Positions 1 to 8,621 of a stretch of 64,000 nt of DNA are shown here, in pieces. Below the pieces are notes generated by a model. The model was not told the origin of the DNA and did no database searches. It worked only from the letters and a program-made list of their open reading frames with translations. The stretch's first letter is position 1. Every line of letters begins with the position of its first letter. The stretch spans positions 48,283 through 112,282 of the forward strand of contig JAZGEY010000016.1 in assembly GCA_036478985.1 (NCBI GenBank), in the 5' to 3' direction. This DNA comes from Pseudahrensia sp036478985. Its GTDB lineage: Bacteria; Pseudomonadota; Alphaproteobacteria; Rhizobiales; Rhizobiaceae. Position numbers and translations under genes: made by a program.

Positions 1-2
1 AT

Positions 3-1100
3 TCCACGTTAGACAGAGCAGGGTTTATCCTTTTTGCTCTTTTTGTTGTTGCACTTTGCCTGATAAATATTTTTAAGCCTGAATATAACTGGGATATGGC
101 GGCCTATCTTGCATCTTCATTGCAAGACACTTCAATCACAACTCGAGAGCTCCATTCCCAAGTTTGGGGGATGATGAAAGACCACGCGCCCGAAAACCAG
201 TTCTATAAATTGACTGCAGGTAATCCTTACAACGTACACAACTATCAAAACCCAGATGCCTTTATTTCCATGCTTCCTATGTATGATGTGAAAGTTGGAT
301 ATATTGCAGCTTTGAAATACGGCGGCAGCCTATTGGGCGCAGTGAATGCAGCGATTTGGGTTAGTGTTTTGTCTTCACTCGCCGTTGGTTTTACCTGCCT
401 ATATTGGATGAAAAGCCGAGGTTTCTTACAAGCGGCCCCTTTTGTGGCATCCATTTTATTATTGTGCGGTTATTTCTATATGGGCCGTACAGTAACGCCA
501 GATCTCCTGGTGACGGTATTCTTCCTTTGGGGGAGTGAGCGCTTCTTACGGGGCAAAGACTGGCTGGCGGTTGGTCTGTTTTATGTGGCCTTCTTGGTTC
601 GCCCAGATACAATTGTTTTCTTGTTTGCTATGCTACTGGCTGTAATTATTTTCAACGAACGCAAGCTACCCGCTCTGGTTGGCTTTGGTGCTGTTGTCGC
701 AACTTATTTCTGGATCACGACAGGTTCAAATCATCCCGGTTGGTGGGCGCACTTCTATTTTTCTTGCGTGGAAATACAAAATACAATGGTGGGCTTTAGC
801 CCTGATTTTTCAGTGTTTCTTTATTTGAAGGGAGTTGCTCGTGGGGCGATGGTATCTTTGAAGGATAATAACTGGCCCGTTGTTCTGTGCTTATTGTTGT
901 CTGGCTGGGCACTTCTTCAAGGTGCGGGCATTAAGACCGCGCATCGCACGAATGTGATTATCGTAGCGGCTTTGCTTTATGTTGCAGGTAAGTTTGTTAT
1001 TTTCCCGCTTCCAGATGATCGTACATTCATGCCAGCTCTATTGGTAATTGCCATGGTCTTGCTGGAGACTTGGAAGCCGCAGTTTATTAAAGCGGATTAG
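3..1100 (+). CDS. Polytopic membrane protein, glycosyltransferase-39/ArnT-like (5' end outside window)
   Basis: The reading frame is open to the left edge of the window, so this is the 3' part of a longer gene. The first internal ATG is at 96, but the codons before it encode a hydrophobic helix followed by YNWDMAAYLA, which resembles the first transmembrane segment and the acidic first periplasmic loop of the GT-C (PMT/ArnT-like) fold. At least seven further hydrophobic segments follow, ending in a short charged tail. Such proteins transfer sugars from polyprenyl-phosphate donors at the periplasmic face of the inner membrane. The substrate cannot be told from the sequence. The stop codon interlocks with that of the convergent arginine kinase gene. 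The membrane topology is clear; the glycosyltransferase assignment is an inference from overall layout. Confidence 0.6.
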   Translation, partial: STLDRAGFILFALFVVALCLINIFKPEYNWDMAAYLASSLQDTSITTRELHSQVWGMMKDHAPENQFYKLTAGNPYNVHNYQNPDAFISMLPMYDVKVGYIAALKYGGSLLGAVNAAIWVSVLSSLAVGFTCLYWMKSRGFLQAAPFVASILLLCGYFYMGRTVTPDLLVTVFFLWGSERFLRGKDWLAVGLFYVAFLVRPDTIVFLFAMLLAVIIFNERKLPALVGFGAVVATYFWITTGSNHPGWWAHFYFSCVEIQNTMVGFSPDFSVFLYLKGVARGAMVSLKDNNWPVVLCLLLSGWALLQGAGIKTAHRTNVIIVAALLYVAGKFVIFPLPDDRTFMPALLVIAMVLLETWKPQFIKAD

Positions 1101-2194
1101 CTGTCATCTTCAGCGGCTTTCAGTTTGGAAATGCCCTTATAGAGAGCCGCAATAATATTTCCTTCAGTAATACAAAAACGCGCACTGGGGGAGATATCCA
1201 CCGTTCCATCAGCGCCAATTGGCGTGTGTTCACCTCCAGCACCGCGAACCGATAGGCCCATAGGCCGCGCGATTTCTTTGGCTTTGTGATCAGTTCCATC
1301 AGCGGTGAGGTTTGGCAATTGAATATGCAATGAAGCTCGCATAGCCGTTCCAAGGTTTGTTGGGCATGATGTGATCATCCCAAAATCATCAGAACGGGCG
1401 AAGGTTAAACCCTCAATTTGGTCAATTACGTCAAGCGCTATCTTCAGTCGGTCAAAGACGTTATTGAGTATTGTCCCTTTGGCCATGCACATGATGCGAA
1501 GGTGGTCTTCTTCTCCAACCCAGATGATAAAGCCTCGATCTCTTGAGACATAACAACCGCGCCCAAAGGGCCAATCTGCGGCAATGCCAGCGGCAGCGAG
1601 ATAGGAATCCTCATCCATGTTTTTGAACATAATATGCTCATCAACAAGGGCCTGATATTGCGCTTCATCTATGAAATTTTTATTTCCAGGGGTCAGCGAA
1701 TAGTAAGCGCCACCGTATTCTGGGTTAGCGATAAGCTCTTCAAACGCCACCATCATTTGTAATTCCAGCGCAACCCGTTGCTCCCGCGTCATCGCGCCGG
1801 GGAGAGGGTATTGAGCGAGGTTACGTCCGACCCGTACCCGCATAGAAAGTGCCGGTAGCCCAAGATTTGATATATCGAGAACGGTGTCTTTTGGCAGTCC
1901 ATCAATACCTTCTAACGACCAGTCATTGATGTGCTTTGTACCTTCAGCAACCTTGTGATAACGCGCCAACACTTTAGAAAAGAATGGCTTTAGATCATCG
2001 TAATCGGTCGGTTGGTTGGCATAGCACCCCATTTCACTGTCTGGGTTTTCAATGCCCGAATTGATGCATTTGAGCAGTCGCTTTTTTTTGTCAGCGTCTA
2101 GGCTCTCGTAATAGCTCTCCTCAAAACACTGTATTGCAATGTTCTTTGGGTGGGCTTGTTTCAATGCCGCAATCTTGGAAAGCACGTCTGACAT
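1097..2194 (-). CDS. Arginine kinase (ATP:guanido phosphotransferase)
   Basis: A 365-residue phosphagen kinase, the usual length of a monomeric arginine kinase. It reversibly transfers phosphate from ATP to a guanidino substrate, probably L-arginine, giving a rapidly mobilised energy buffer in the cytoplasm. The family hallmarks are all visible: R119/R121/R124 in SMRVRVGR, WVGEEDHLR at 225-233 (catalytic Glu and phosphate-binding Arg), the signature CPTNLGT at 277-283 with the reactive Cys277, R286 in RASLHIQLP, and RGAGGEHT at 317-324 with the second catalytic Glu322. The start ATG is preceded by AGGGAAG at good spacing. It lies 4 nt downstream of the hydroxyisobutyrate-dehydrogenase-like gene, so both are probably cotranscribed. 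Phosphagen kinases are rare in bacteria. Arginine rather than another guanidine is inferred, because the substrate-specificity loop was not compared by alignment. Confidence 0.93.
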   Translation of the reverse strand: MSDVLSKIAALKQAHPKNIAIQCFEESYYESLDADKKKRLLKCINSGIENPDSEMGCYANQPTDYDDLKPFFSKVLARYHKVAEGTKHINDWSLEGIDGLPKDTVLDISNLGLPALSMRVRVGRNLAQYPLPGAMTREQRVALELQMMVAFEELIANPEYGGAYYSLTPGNKNFIDEAQYQALVDEHIMFKNMDEDSYLAAAGIAADWPFGRGCYVSRDRGFIIWVGEEDHLRIMCMAKGTILNNVFDRLKIALDVIDQIEGLTFARSDDFGMITSCPTNLGTAMRASLHIQLPNLTADGTDHKAKEIARPMGLSVRGAGGEHTPIGADGTVDISPSARFCITEGNIIAALYKGISKLKAAEDDS

Positions 2195-2198
2195 ATGT

Positions 2199-3077
2199 TT
2201 ACTTCCCTGTATTTTCTAGCCGCGCCAAGAGGGAGCTCGTATCCCAACGGTTGCCACCCATGCGTTGCACTTCGGCATAGAATTGATCGACCAACGCGGT
2301 GACAGGGAGGCTCACGCCTTGTGCGTTCCCTTCTTCTAAGCAAATGGCTAAGTCTTTTCGCATCCAGTCAACGGCAAATCCATGTTCATATTCTCCCGCA
2401 TCCATGGTGGTGTGGCGGTTTTCCATCTGCCAAGAACCCGCAGCCCCTTTGGAAATGACATCAACAACCTTGGCAATATCAAGGCCAGCAGCTTTACCCA
2501 GATGGATAGCTTCTGATAACCCCTGCATTAACCCGGCGATACAAATCTGGTTCATCATTTTCGTCAGTTGCCCTGCACCAACTTCGCCCATCAGGCCAAC
2601 CATTCGAGCATAACATTCGATCACTGGTTTTGCCGTATTGAATGTAATTTCATCTCCGCCGACCATAACCGTCAACACGCCGTTTTCCGCCCCTGCTTGA
2701 CCGCCAGAAACGGGGGCATCTAGAAAGCCAAATCCCTTTTCTTTTGCAACAGCTGCAAGTTCACGAGCGATGGTGGCAGATGCGGTTGTGTTATCAATGA
2801 ATATCGCCCCAGCTTTTATTGTATGAAAGGCCCCATTTTCTCCGGTCGTGACCGAACGCAAATCATCGTCGTTGCCCACACAGCAAAAAATAAAGTCGGC
2901 ATCTTTAGCAGCATCAGCGGGTGTTGCAGCAAACTTACCGCCGTATTCTGCGGCCCATTTTTCGGCCTTTGACTGAGTGCGGTTAAAGACAGTTACGTCA
3001 TGGTTGCCTTTGTTTTTCAGATACCCAGCCATGGGATAACCCATAACCCCCAATCCAATAAATGCTACATTTGCCAC
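2199..3077 (-). CDS. 3-hydroxyisobutyrate dehydrogenase-like NAD(P)-dependent oxidoreductase
   Basis: A member of the beta-hydroxyacid dehydrogenase family, cytoplasmic, oxidising a 3-hydroxyacid with NAD(P). The N-terminus has the Rossmann motif FIGLGVMG. The substrate-binding segment DAPVSGGQAGA is central, and the catalytic lysine lies in the GQLTKMMNQ stretch. I place the start at a GTG that gives VANVAFIGLG, because GAGAGG lies 8 nt upstream. An upstream in-frame TTG at 3098 would add seven residues but has no good ribosome site. The length of about 292 residues is normal. Family members also include tartronate semialdehyde and glyoxylate/succinic semialdehyde reductases, so the exact substrate is open. 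It precedes the arginine kinase gene by 4 nt. Confidence 0.85.
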   Translation of the reverse strand: MANVAFIGLGVMGYPMAGYLKNKGNHDVTVFNRTQSKAEKWAAEYGGKFAATPADAAKDADFIFCCVGNDDDLRSVTTGENGAFHTIKAGAIFIDNTTASATIARELAAVAKEKGFGFLDAPVSGGQAGAENGVLTVMVGGDEITFNTAKPVIECYARMVGLMGEVGAGQLTKMMNQICIAGLMQGLSEAIHLGKAAGLDIAKVVDVISKGAAGSWQMENRHTTMDAGEYEHGFAVDWMRKDLAICLEEGNAQGVSLPVTALVDQFYAEVQRMGGNRWDTSSLLARLENTGK

Positions 3078-3145
3078 TTTTGTTACCTCTCTCGTCAATT
3101 ATACTGTTTAGTGTTTAGCCCTATTGTAGCGTTGCCGCCATGCCC

Positions 3146-4429
3146 TTAATCGAAACTGGAGAATGGAATGAAGGATACGGTTTGTCCTTTCTTTACTTCA
3201 GTCACTTCCTCGGAAAGTTCAATAAGACCGTCAGCTTCCCTAAGCGATGAGATTAGTCCAGAACCATCTCTTTCATATTTTCGAACGGTTAGGGTCCCTG
3301 TCTCATCCGTGTTCAAAATCCCTCGTTGAAATTCACGCCTATCAGTTTTTTTGTTTTCTAGATTAAAGTCTGCTGTAACTTGAAAGCGGGTTTGGGTTTC
3401 CCAATTCGCTCCTGCAAGAGCCAATAGGGAAGGGCGGGTATAAAGTAGGAAGCATACCATTGCGGCCACAGGGTTACCCGGCAATCCAAAAAACAGGCAA
3501 TCCTGTTCACTTTCCATCCGTGGTATCTGGCCAAACATCATGGGCCTACCCGGTTTCACTGCTAGCTGCCATAGGTGTCTTTTCCCGAGTTTATCGAGCA
3601 CTGACAGCATGTGATCCTCATCCCCACGAGAGGCCCCGCCAGTCGTGATGATAACATCATATTTCTTCGCCGCTTTGCTGATTGTTTCGAGAGCTATTGT
3701 GGCTGAGTCTTCAATAATTCCACCAAGATGCAATTCAATCGGTAGATTTTTGCAAAGGGTCGATATTAACGGTTGATTGGCATCATACACCTCGCCAAGA
3801 CTTAAGGGCGCAGAACTCGAACCCGGTATGCGCATTTCATTGCCGTTTGAAAAAAGGCCAATCTTTAGGTTTCTAAATACAGGAACACTTCCCATGCCAA
3901 TTGACGCTAAGGCCGCAATATCGCTTGCATTGAGGCGCGCCCCTTTAGAAATGACCAGATCACCAGCCCATAAATCTTCGCCAAGCAAACGGCAATTTGC
4001 ACCTTTCTTTAGGCCCTTGGGTATCTGAACCTGCTGGCCGCTAACGACGCAGTCCTCTTGCATTGCTACGGTATCAGCCTCTGCAGGCATCATTGCGCCA
4101 GTAAAAATGCGCGCTGTGGTATGGGGAGATAAAGGGGTATGGGTGGGTTTTCCGGCTGTAATTCTATCAGAGAGTGTGAAAGGCAAAACATCCAAGTCCG
4201 CATGGCAAAAGGCGTATCCATCAACTGCAGAATTAGTGTGAAGTGGTACGTTATTAGGTGCGAGAATATCTTGAGAGACAACGCGCCCGAAACAGTTTTC
4301 TAAAAGAACAGACTCACGGCCAACTATGGGCGTTAGGTGTTCTTTCAATATCGCCAGTGCTTCCTCATGCAGCAGCCTATCCTTGTCGTGAAGGAAACAG
4401 TCATTGATGAGAGAGGGGGGCATTGTCAT
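3146..4429 (-). CDS. moeA: Molybdopterin molybdenumtransferase MoeA
   Basis: MoeA inserts molybdate into adenylylated molybdopterin to form the molybdenum cofactor. At 427 residues it has normal length. Recognisable parts are the N-terminal linker with NSAVDGYA, the IFTGAMMPAEADTVAMQED segment of domain III, the MoCF-domain signature TTGGASRGDEDHM, and the LPGNPVAAMV motif before the C-terminal beta-barrel domain. It is the last gene of the tightly packed fdhD-mobA-mobB-moeA set and overlaps mobB by 4 nt (ATGA), implying translational coupling. The cluster suggests that this organism has a molybdenum-dependent formate dehydrogenase elsewhere. Confidence 0.95.
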   Translation of the reverse strand: MTMPPSLINDCFLHDKDRLLHEEALAILKEHLTPIVGRESVLLENCFGRVVSQDILAPNNVPLHTNSAVDGYAFCHADLDVLPFTLSDRITAGKPTHTPLSPHTTARIFTGAMMPAEADTVAMQEDCVVSGQQVQIPKGLKKGANCRLLGEDLWAGDLVISKGARLNASDIAALASIGMGSVPVFRNLKIGLFSNGNEMRIPGSSSAPLSLGEVYDANQPLISTLCKNLPIELHLGGIIEDSATIALETISKAAKKYDVIITTGGASRGDEDHMLSVLDKLGKRHLWQLAVKPGRPMMFGQIPRMESEQDCLFFGLPGNPVAAMVCFLLYTRPSLLALAGANWETQTRFQVTADFNLENKKTDRREFQRGILNTDETGTLTVRKYERDGSGLISSLREADGLIELSEEVTEVKKGQTVSFIPFSSFD

Positions 4430-4935
4430 AGGCCAAGCCCAACCGTCTGCGCGATAAAATCGGCAATTCCTGACACATCATCAATCAGAAAATGAGGATG
4501 GTTTGACTGGTTCTCGTTCTTTTCACTAGCAAGAGCAATTACACTTTCGTTGTTCGGCCAGATAGGATCGTCTTTAATACTGCCTTCTCGTCTGCATTCA
4601 ATTTTTGGGATAGCGCTTTTTTTAAAGCCTTCCACGAGTACGAGATCGCAAGGGGCTAGCTTTCCCAGGATCGTTTCTAGGCTTGGCATTGCTCCATTGG
4701 ATTGCACTTCATGCATCAATACCCAGCGCTTATCAGAAACAAGCGCAACTTCTCCAGCACCGGCTTCGCGGTGGGCGTAGGAGTCTGTACCTTTGGTGTC
4801 GATTGAGAAATTATGGTGGGCGTTTTTTACGGTACTTACTCTAAAACCTCGTGCTGTAAATTCACTTACAAGTTTGCAAACTAGGGTTGTTTTACCTGAG
4901 TTCTTCCATCCGGTAACGCCAAAAACTTTACTCAT
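4426..4935 (-). CDS. mobB: Molybdopterin-guanine dinucleotide biosynthesis adaptor MobB
   Basis: A small P-loop GTP-binding protein that assists MobA in attaching GMP to the molybdenum cofactor. The Walker A motif GWKNSGKTTL sits close to the N-terminus, and VLVEGFKKS is the typical MobB segment after the central strand. Its 169 residues match the family. It overlaps mobA upstream and moeA downstream by 4 nt each, so the three genes are translated as a coupled block. Confidence 0.93.
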   Translation of the reverse strand: MSKVFGVTGWKNSGKTTLVCKLVSEFTARGFRVSTVKNAHHNFSIDTKGTDSYAHREAGAGEVALVSDKRWVLMHEVQSNGAMPSLETILGKLAPCDLVLVEGFKKSAIPKIECRREGSIKDDPIWPNNESVIALASEKNENQSNHPHFLIDDVSGIADFIAQTVGLGL

Positions 4936-5540
4936 CGAGTGATTTCCTTTGCCATTGTTTTAGCGATGGCTAGATCTTCAGGCGTATTGATATTGAAAAA
5001 AGGGTCTTCGCCTTTGGTATCAAAAACAACCTCATGCATGGTGTAGCGTTTTGCGAATTCGATAATTTTTCGTTTGTCTTCCGCCACTAAAAAATGTTCA
5101 AGCTCATTCGCAAGATGGATAGGCCACAATCCAAAAACGGGGTGTATGCGACCATTACTAGAAGCCATTGCAATGTCACTTTCCCCAGCAAGTAAATTGT
5201 TTAGCTGAGAAACAAAATCGTGAGGGATGAAAGGTGTGTCAGCAGCGGCGGTCATAATATGGGTAACACCGCTCAAACCTTCTGCCCATTTCATACCTGT
5301 TAGAACTCCCGATAGTGGACCAACAAACCCACCAACCACATCTTCCAAAACTGGGAAGTCCAGAAAGTTAAATCGGGAAGAGTCGCCATTTGCGTTGATC
5401 GCCATTTGAACGACCTGTGGTTCGAGGCAATCAGCTACCCATTCTATCTGCGCTTTACCGCCGAGCTTGAGCAGGCTTTTTTCGCTTCCACCCATACGAC
5501 GTGATTGACCTCCAGCTAGTATGACCCCAGCAATCGTCAT
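4932..5540 (-). CDS. mobA: Molybdenum cofactor guanylyltransferase MobA
   Basis: MobA transfers GMP from GTP to molybdopterin, forming the bis-MGD precursor used by formate dehydrogenases and the DMSO reductase family. The nucleotide-binding motif LAGGQSRRMGG is at residues 8-18, followed by a conserved lysine, and TAAADTPFIP is the metal-binding region. Its 202 residues are normal for the family. It overlaps fdhD upstream and mobB downstream by 4 nt, consistent with one operon. Confidence 0.95.
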   Translation of the reverse strand: MTIAGVILAGGQSRRMGGSEKSLLKLGGKAQIEWVADCLEPQVVQMAINANGDSSRFNFLDFPVLEDVVGGFVGPLSGVLTGMKWAEGLSGVTHIMTAAADTPFIPHDFVSQLNNLLAGESDIAMASSNGRIHPVFGLWPIHLANELEHFLVAEDKRKIIEFAKRYTMHEVVFDTKGEDPFFNINTPEDLAIAKTMAKEITR

Positions 5541-6415
5541 TTCCGTGCCCCTTTACGGTTGTGCATGTCATCCTCGTCATTACCTGTTGATAAATCAGCG
5601 TCAAATACGACACGTTCTTTTCCAGCCAAAACTATGAATCTTTTGCCACGAGCACGGCCAATGAGAGTTAACCCTGCCTTACGTGCCAGCTCTACCCCCC
5701 AAGCAGTAAAACCTGAGCGTGAAACAAGAATGGGTATCCCCATCATCACTGTTTTAATAATCATTTCGCTGGTTAAACGACCGGTTGTGTAAAATATTTT
5801 ATTGTCGGCTTCGGCTTTATTTACCGCCATCCATCCAGCTATTTTATCAACGGCATTATGCCGTCCGACATCTTCCATATACACAAGCGCGCGATCTTCT
5901 TCGCAAAGGACACAGCCGTGGATTGCTCCTGCTTCAAGATAAAGACTTGGGGCGGTGTTGATTTGTTTCGTTAGTGAAGCCAGCCATGAAGTTTTAAGGC
6001 GCGCAGAGCTTTCTAATTTTACATCGTCAAATGCATCAATTACATCACCAAAAATTGTACCTTGGGCGCAGCCAGAAGTACGAACCTTCTTTTTCATTTT
6101 ATCTTCAAAAACTGTTTCAAATTCAGTGCGAACAACAACAACTCCCAATTCGTCGTCGAAATCAACTTTTGATATTGGGTCTGAGGGCTTGAGCATGTTT
6201 TGGTTGATGAGATAGCCAATTGCCAAAAGATCAGGATGATCACCGATCGTCATCATGGTGACAATTTCTTGGCTGTTCAAATAGAGTGTTAGGGGGCGCT
6301 CAGTGATGACTTTCAGTTTAGTCTTTTCACCACGCTCATTGATACCCACAACCTCTGCGGAGAGGCTTGTATCACGAAGGTTAGGCCCCAAGATAAGATT
6401 ATGTTTTGTGTCCAT
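5537..6415 (-). CDS. fdhD: Formate dehydrogenase accessory sulfurtransferase FdhD
   Basis: FdhD carries sulfur from a cysteine desulfurase to the molybdenum cofactor of formate dehydrogenase. The protein is 292 residues with the typical HGCVLCEEDRA and EDVGRHNAVDKIAG segments and a C-terminal SRSGFTAWGVELARKAG stretch. In E. coli FdhD the mobile loop carries two cysteines (CGVC). Here the corresponding loop reads SGCAQGT, with Cys116 but no partner at 119. This is the first gene of the four-gene cofactor block and starts 30 nt after the Bcr/CflA transporter gene, so it may share that gene's promoter. Confidence 0.92.
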   Translation of the reverse strand: MDTKHNLILGPNLRDTSLSAEVVGINERGEKTKLKVITERPLTLYLNSQEIVTMMTIGDHPDLLAIGYLINQNMLKPSDPISKVDFDDELGVVVVRTEFETVFEDKMKKKVRTSGCAQGTIFGDVIDAFDDVKLESSARLKTSWLASLTKQINTAPSLYLEAGAIHGCVLCEEDRALVYMEDVGRHNAVDKIAGWMAVNKAEADNKIFYTTGRLTSEMIIKTVMMGIPILVSRSGFTAWGVELARKAGLTLIGRARGKRFIVLAGKERVVFDADLSTGNDEDDMHNRKGARK

Positions 6416-6445
6416 AGATCAATTTACCCCAGAATTGGTCGGTCT

Positions 6446-7666
6446 TCAAACGGCTTCTTTGCGAGCTTTAAAATACATCATTGCCGCAATCCCAGCTCCC
6501 AGTAGTGATGATGAGAACATGATGACATAGAGGGGGAGGGCTTGGTTCTCTGATGTAATCAGTGAGCCTGAAAGAGAGGCCAAGGCTGCCCCGCCGCCAA
6601 TGGTCAAAAAACCACTAAGGCCTGATGCTGACCCCGCAAGATCTGGTCGAACACTTACGGTTCCAGCATTTGCATTTGGTAGCATCATGCCATTACCCAT
6701 TCCGACCAGCATCATAGGGTAGAATAAATAACCAGCTTTAGGGTCAAAGTTGCTCATGAGTAACAGCGCCATCCCAACGCCAATACAAGCAATAATGCCG
6801 CCGTAGAACATCATTGGTTCGATGCCGATTTTTTCTGAATACCGACCAGATACGAAGTTCCCAGCCATATATCCCAGCGCCACAAAACCGAAGTAAAAGC
6901 CAAGATCGGTGGAACTCATGCCAATGATATCTGATCCAACAAACGGCGCGCCACCAAGAAAGGCGAAGTAGGCTCCCGATCCAAATGTTGCACAGAGGAT
7001 GTACCCCCAGATGGAAGGCTCTTTTAGTAATGTTATATAATCAGACACCTGTTCTGATAATGAGTTTCGGCGTGGCGTGTGTGTCTCCCCGAGATCAAAA
7101 TAAATCAACGCAAAGAGAATAGCGACCACAACAAATAGTACGACAAAGGTTGCTCGCCAGCCGTAATACGCCCCGACGTACCCGCCAACGGTGGGTGTGA
7201 CCATTGGGATAACCGCCATGGCCATGGTAACGTAGCCTATCATGCTTGCAGCTTTTGAGCGTGAGAAAAGGTCGCGAATAATCGCACGGCTAAGAACCAT
7301 AGAGGTTGCTGAAGCAGCTTGCAGTACACGGCCAAAAAGTAAGATTTCTATTGTAGGTGCGAAGATACAAACGAGGGTTGCAACTAAGAAAATAAGAAGC
7401 GAGCAAAGCAACACAGGCCTTCGACCAAACCTATCGGAGAGTGGCCCAACGAACAGTTGAACGACTGCGGTTGCGGCCAGAAATATTGTTAAAACATATT
7501 GAGCAACGGATGGGGGGACATTTAAATCTGTTCCAATAGCGGGGAGCATTGGCAGAAATATATTCATGGACATAACCGATGTGCCAGCAAGGAGCACAAG
7601 GGTTGAAATACGTGGCGGTGTTGTTGCTCCACGCAACCTGCGCGTTGAAGTTTGGGTCTTAGACAT
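6446..7666 (-). CDS. Bcr/CflA-family multidrug efflux transporter (MFS)
   Basis: A 406-residue major facilitator protein with twelve predicted transmembrane helices. The loop between helices 2 and 3 has GPLSDRFGRRPVLL, the classic MFS motif A, and the opening segment with SVMSMNIFLPMLP fits the drug:H+ antiporter 12-helix Bcr/CflA group. Members export drugs, and some export cysteine or other small molecules. The actual substrate is unknown. It sits between an EamA transporter (67-nt gap) and fdhD (30-nt gap) on the same strand and could belong to one long transcript. Confidence 0.85.
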   Translation of the reverse strand: MSKTQTSTRRLRGATTPPRISTLVLLAGTSVMSMNIFLPMLPAIGTDLNVPPSVAQYVLTIFLAATAVVQLFVGPLSDRFGRRPVLLCSLLIFLVATLVCIFAPTIEILLFGRVLQAASATSMVLSRAIIRDLFSRSKAASMIGYVTMAMAVIPMVTPTVGGYVGAYYGWRATFVVLFVVVAILFALIYFDLGETHTPRRNSLSEQVSDYITLLKEPSIWGYILCATFGSGAYFAFLGGAPFVGSDIIGMSSTDLGFYFGFVALGYMAGNFVSGRYSEKIGIEPMMFYGGIIACIGVGMALLLMSNFDPKAGYLFYPMMLVGMGNGMMLPNANAGTVSVRPDLAGSASGLSGFLTIGGGAALASLSGSLITSENQALPLYVIMFSSSLLGAGIAAMMYFKARKEAV

Positions 7667-7733
7667 GAAAGGAAGCCAATTGAATTATGTTAGGATTCTT
7701 ACGCCTGTCTGCAATAGGGCGCTAGTCTGTAAT

Positions 7734-8621
7734 TTAGATTATTTTTGCAACGACCCGCTCGCGGTAGAAGCTGAACAACCCACTGCCCACAACGATTGTA
7801 GCTCCTATGAGTTCAAGGGACTTAGGAACGTCTCCGAATACAAAATATCCCAGTATTAAAGCCCAGATCAGCGCTGAGTACCTGAACATTGCGACAAAGC
7901 TCACTTCCCCGGTGCGCATGGCTAGAATCGAACTAATATAGCCAACAGTAATAATGCTAGCAGCACCCATGATATGGAGGATATGAGTTTGTGTAACGAC
8001 ACGCCAAGGCTCAAACGAACTCCCAACTGCCCCCATGAGCATAACAGTGATTGCTGTAACGAGACTGATTAAGAATGTTGGTGTGGTGCTAGGTAATCTA
8101 CGGGTTGCAAGATCGCGCAGGGTAACAAACACCGTTGCAAGAAGGGCGTAAAGTGCGAAACTATCGAAATCTTGAGTGCCCGGTTGGATGATAATTAAAA
8201 CACCAATAAGCCCGATTATAATTGCAACATATCGTCTCCAGCCAACCTTCTCACCCAAAAACATTGCGGCACATAAGGTGATAGTTAGCGGCAACACCTG
8301 CAACACTGCCGTAACATTTGCGATGGGCATATGTTTCAAAGCCTGCAGGAAAAAATAGGTGCTGAATATTTCGCCAACAATCCTCAATAAAACAATCGGA
8401 TGCCGTAATGCATCCCAAACTCCATTTTCAACTTTGAAAGCACCCAACCACCAACAGAGTGGAAGCATTAAAATTGTCGCGAAAAACCCGCGTATAAAAA
8501 TAGCTTGGAATATTCCTAGATCATTGAGCACCAGCTTCATGAACACATCGTTGATCACATACCCCGCCATTGAGAGCATCATGTAAATTGATCCTAGCGC
8601 ATTGGTGGAAAAGCGGTTCAA
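7734..8621 (-). CDS. EamA/DMT-superfamily transporter
   Basis: A 295-residue inner-membrane protein with about ten hydrophobic helices arranged as two EamA halves. These proteins export amino acids or metabolites, but no substrate can be read from the sequence. The gene starts inside the stop codon of the tryptophan dioxygenase gene (4-nt ATGA overlap), so the two are translationally coupled. This association suggests export or uptake of tryptophan-related compounds, which remains an inference. Confidence 0.82.
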   Translation of the reverse strand: MNRFSTNALGSIYMMLSMAGYVINDVFMKLVLNDLGIFQAIFIRGFFATILMLPLCWWLGAFKVENGVWDALRHPIVLLRIVGEIFSTYFFLQALKHMPIANVTAVLQVLPLTITLCAAMFLGEKVGWRRYVAIIIGLIGVLIIIQPGTQDFDSFALYALLATVFVTLRDLATRRLPSTTPTFLISLVTAITVMLMGAVGSSFEPWRVVTQTHILHIMGAASIITVGYISSILAMRTGEVSFVAMFRYSALIWALILGYFVFGDVPKSLELIGATIVVGSGLFSFYRERVVAKII

